Shown here: positions 61,250 through 64,000 of the stretch, piece after piece
How the letters are laid out: each line of letters begins with the position of its first letter
Numbering within the stretch: the stretch's first letter is position 1
Assembly: GCF_023343835.1 (NCBI RefSeq)
Contig: NC_064440.1
Location: forward strand, 34,293,537-34,357,536
Reading direction: 5' to 3'
DNA length: 64,000 nt
DNA from: Lagopus muta
Lineage: Eukaryota; Chordata; Aves; Galliformes; Phasianidae
Made by a program: the position numbers and the translations under genes
The notes under the pieces: generated by a model
The model's database searches: none
The model's input: only the letters and a program-made list of their open reading frames with translations
Told to the model about the DNA's origin: nothing

Positions 61250-64000
61250 GTAAGTGGTGCTGTCTAGAGAACATAAAGTACTGTGGCCTGTTTGTTCTTC
61301 AGACTTTTGTAATTTAACACAAGACAAGAAATTAATTTCTGAGAGTCTTCCCTTCTTAAAAGGAGTCTCTAAGGAATGCAGAACTAAACAGAAATGATAG
61401 ATGGCACAGAAGTACCTCGATTTGTCTTAAGCTCTTGTGCTTTGTGTACACAGTGCACATGGCAGAAGGGGACAGTTTAGAGTTTGCCGCAGGAATGTGA
61501 TGCAGGCGTGACAGAGAAAGGGAATTCTATTATCAGTTTTTAATTCAGAGGGCCAAGACAATGGAAGAATTAAAAGAGCAGTGTCTTCTCACAACCTTTT
61601 GCAACCTAGCGTGTGCGTATGGCAAGAGAAGGGAAAGGGACATTAGAATTACCACATTGCAATGTCAGTGTAGAAACAGAGAACCTAAATATTGCAGAAG
61701 TATAGGGAAGTCTGTGGTCAGGTAGATTGCATAGGGTGAGAGTGAAACGAAAGTGACCCTACTGACAAGGCAGACGGAGAGAGGAATCTCCCCCAGCCCA
61801 GAACGCACATCTCCTCCCACCAGCACCCTTCCTTCAAGTCCTCGTGAAGCTGCTTCTGAGCACCTGCCTCGCAGAGGATCCATCTTTGCTTTTCATTTGG
61901 TTTATTTATTATAGCTCTTAAATGATCATTTGAAAAACAATGATTTAATTTTCAGTGAAAATACGCTTTTTGCTTCTCCCAGAGAGTTTGAAAGGTTTCC
62001 TTAGCCAGCAATGGGATCACACTTTGGTTGGTTATGGCTCTTATGAAAGCTAGTTGTACCTGCAGCAGACATCTGCCAAACACATGTCATCAGTTAAGAA
62101 TGACCATGAAATCTTATCCGTAGGAAGTAGCATGTGCATTTATCTGAGTTTCACCAAGTTAAATACAGATACACTGTTATGGATTATTGCCTTTCGTATC
62201 TGCTAGTCATTAACAGTAAGCGTGGCCAGCTTAGGTAACCAGAGCTTGTCTGCTGATTCTGACTCTCTTTAAGACAAAGATTTTAAGTGGCATAGACTAA
62301 ATGAGGAATGTTTGGAACGTACTGAAAAATATATATTAGACAATATACCTTCTGCAAAACAAGGCATCATTTCGTATCAAATCCCATAACAGTTTCTCAC
62401 AAGTCTTCACAGCCAAGCACTCCTCTCGCAGTGGCAATGGAAGGAGTAACAGATCACTAGGGCATAAATAGCCACCTACTGCATTTTATGAGAAGGAAGA
62501 TCTATTTGATCACAGGGATGAAGGGAATTCAAACCAAACACATGGATTGAATTCATTTCCTGACCTCCAGTTAGGAGCGAGAGAATTGATGTTTTCAGTT
62601 CTGCACTCAGACTCATTACTCTTTATCAAGTACATAATCAAAATAAGCGGGAGAGGGGGGAAGAATACCTCTAAATAAAAATAATCTGTTCATATTGCTG
62701 GTATTTTTATATTTCCCCGTTGTGTTCCACTTTTACTTTTCATGCCACGTTCCCATCCATGCTCTCCAAAGGAAATGAACGGCAAGAAAGCATGGGTTCC
62801 CACTGATAGATAGGCAGCGAGCTCCAAAGGTCAAGTCTCTTTGATGTATGATCATGTCAGCCCTCTAAAAAATGACCACAGATCTTCATGTGTAAATATG
62901 TTGAATTTGCTTTTCTAATGCTGCACGACACAGATAAATTAGAAGCTCTAGCCATCCATTACTCCAAGTCCATCCCAAAGGAGACCTGACTTTTACTGCG
63001 ATAAATGTAATTTCTCTTGTAATTATAGTTATTTTTAAAATGTGGGTGTTGCCTTCATGTAAAGAGTGCTTGACAAAAACAGCTAGACCATTTGATGTTC
63101 TGAACAACGATTTGTGGAAAAATTCAGTCACGTTCATCTCAAAAGTCTGCAAATACATGCAACAAGGAGAGTTCAACCTTTTGCTTGACTCGATATTATT
63201 TTCCTTACTGTCTCCTCACTTCAGAAAAATTTACGTTTGTTTTCTGGAATTTGATTCTATTTCTTTTGCCCGATGACAGAGTAGAAGTCTGTCTTCCAGA
63301 GATTTTTCTTGGCTCACAACTAAGGCCTCATTATTATTATTATTTATTAAAGCTTAATTGCAGAAACAGCATGATTCCCTCAGCACATGTTTTTCTAAAT
63401 CTCCGATAAATCACAATTTGCAATACCAGTTTAATTTGGAAAGAGAAGCAAGCCTCACTAGGAGCACATATATCTTGATAACTGTATCCTGACCTATTTC
63501 CTGATCTTCCTGACATTGCTGCCATACTGCTGTTTACCCCCAGCACCACCACCATAGCCAATGCTGCAAAACAAGTCCTTAAGCCACACTGCTTAAGGAT
63601 GCTCAAAGACACACAGTCTTGAAAACAATCATATTGTCTTGAAAACATTCATATGTTCTACAAACCAACCTGTATTTTCTTGCTCTATTTTACCATTGCA
63701 GGCCAATTCAGTGTGCCATTATTGTGGTTTTTAAACTGGCAGACTTCCACTTGTCTGTTTTTGGCTTGTGAATCCCCTGTGCCCATGTTTTCATAGAAGG
63801 AGCACAGCAGTTCATAGGACTGAGCCCTGGATGCTTTGGATGTGCACCCACACAAGCTCCTTGTCATCTCAGACACACACCTACTGATATACACAGCTCT
63901 CACACTGTTCTATTGCATCATTTCAGCCCTAACCAAGGAGTTAGTGGCACAACATTTGCTTATCTGTGCTTTCTCACAAAACATTTCCACTGCTCTTCCT
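61250..64000 (+). other. IQCA1: IQCA1 intron 5 (open at right edge)
   Basis: After the GTAAGT donor no further exon with a matching phase-0 frame and credible acceptor was found. The last acceptor-like site, TCATTTCAG ending at 63927, is followed in phase 0 by a stop at the second codon. The interval is AT-rich with no recognised repeat. Confidence 0.55.

Larger units (their letters stand above)
48688..64000 (+). other. IQCA1: IQCA1 (DRC11) gene, 5' part, runs off the right edge
   Basis: Five coding exons join in frame to give 237 N-terminal residues of a protein whose full length in vertebrates is about 800 or more. Introns from left to right are about 7.1, 1.85, 2.2 and 0.7 kb, with the fifth starting at 61250 and not closing in the window. 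Intron 1 carries a long CR1 fragment and intron 2 a short one. The product is a subunit of the nexin-dynein regulatory complex of motile cilia and flagella. The AAA ATPase domain lies beyond the window. No coding exon could be supported between 61250 and 64000. Confidence 0.85.

Noticed and set aside
63927-64000. Possible IQCA1 exon 6 after TCATTTCAG
   Set aside because: The required phase-0 frame meets a stop at its second codon.
1-64000. Bacterial or phage system, CRISPR array, toxin module or intact endogenous retrovirus
   Set aside because: No regularly spaced repeats, no operon structure, no paired LTRs and no gag/pol/env-like frames were seen. The gene structure and repeats are those of a bird chromosome.

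Overview
The window is vertebrate nuclear DNA, almost certainly from a bird and plausibly a galliform such as chicken or turkey. The evidence is one intact avian-like chemokine-receptor gene, interrupted exons with GT/AG junctions, CpG-island promoters and at least a dozen fragments of CR1, the dominant avian LINE, several of them ending in the 8-bp tail repeat typical of that family. There is no sign of a prokaryotic or phage genome: no operons, no Shine-Dalgarno pattern, no CRISPR array and no insertion sequences.

Two protein genes are present, transcribed away from each other. ACKR3 (also called CXCR7 or RDC1) is on the minus strand at about 6.66-11.68 kb. It has one complete 364-codon coding exon (7489-8583), a 3' UTR with two poly(A) signals, a splice acceptor 27 nt upstream of the ATG, a 3.0-kb intron, and a likely very short non-coding first exon in a CpG island with a TATA box and initiator. 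IQCA1 (DRC11, an axonemal dynein-regulatory-complex subunit) is on the plus strand from about 48.6 kb to beyond the right edge. Five coding exons (237 codons, all later junctions in phase 0) can be read, covering the N-terminal part and the IQ motif; the AAA domain lies outside the window. The IQCA1 promoter carries a near-consensus RFX X-box, which fits a motile-cilium gene.

Layout: 1-6.65 kb is flank downstream of ACKR3, with (TG)n and (AC)n microsatellites; 6.66-11.8 kb is ACKR3; 12.0-48.4 kb is a 36-kb intergenic interval with CR1 fragments, simple repeats and several AT-rich, homeodomain/POU-site-rich islands that look like candidate conserved enhancers; 48.4-64 kb is the IQCA1 promoter, its first five exons and introns. 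The head-to-head ACKR3-IQCA1 arrangement matches the order I know for human 2q37.

Most other open frames are short, have no recognisable domain and behave as chance frames. I found no undescribed biological system. The most useful leads are regulatory: the X-box pair at IQCA1, the precise TATA/initiator architecture inferred for ACKR3, and the candidate non-coding elements between the genes. These rest on reading by eye, without alignment or expression data.
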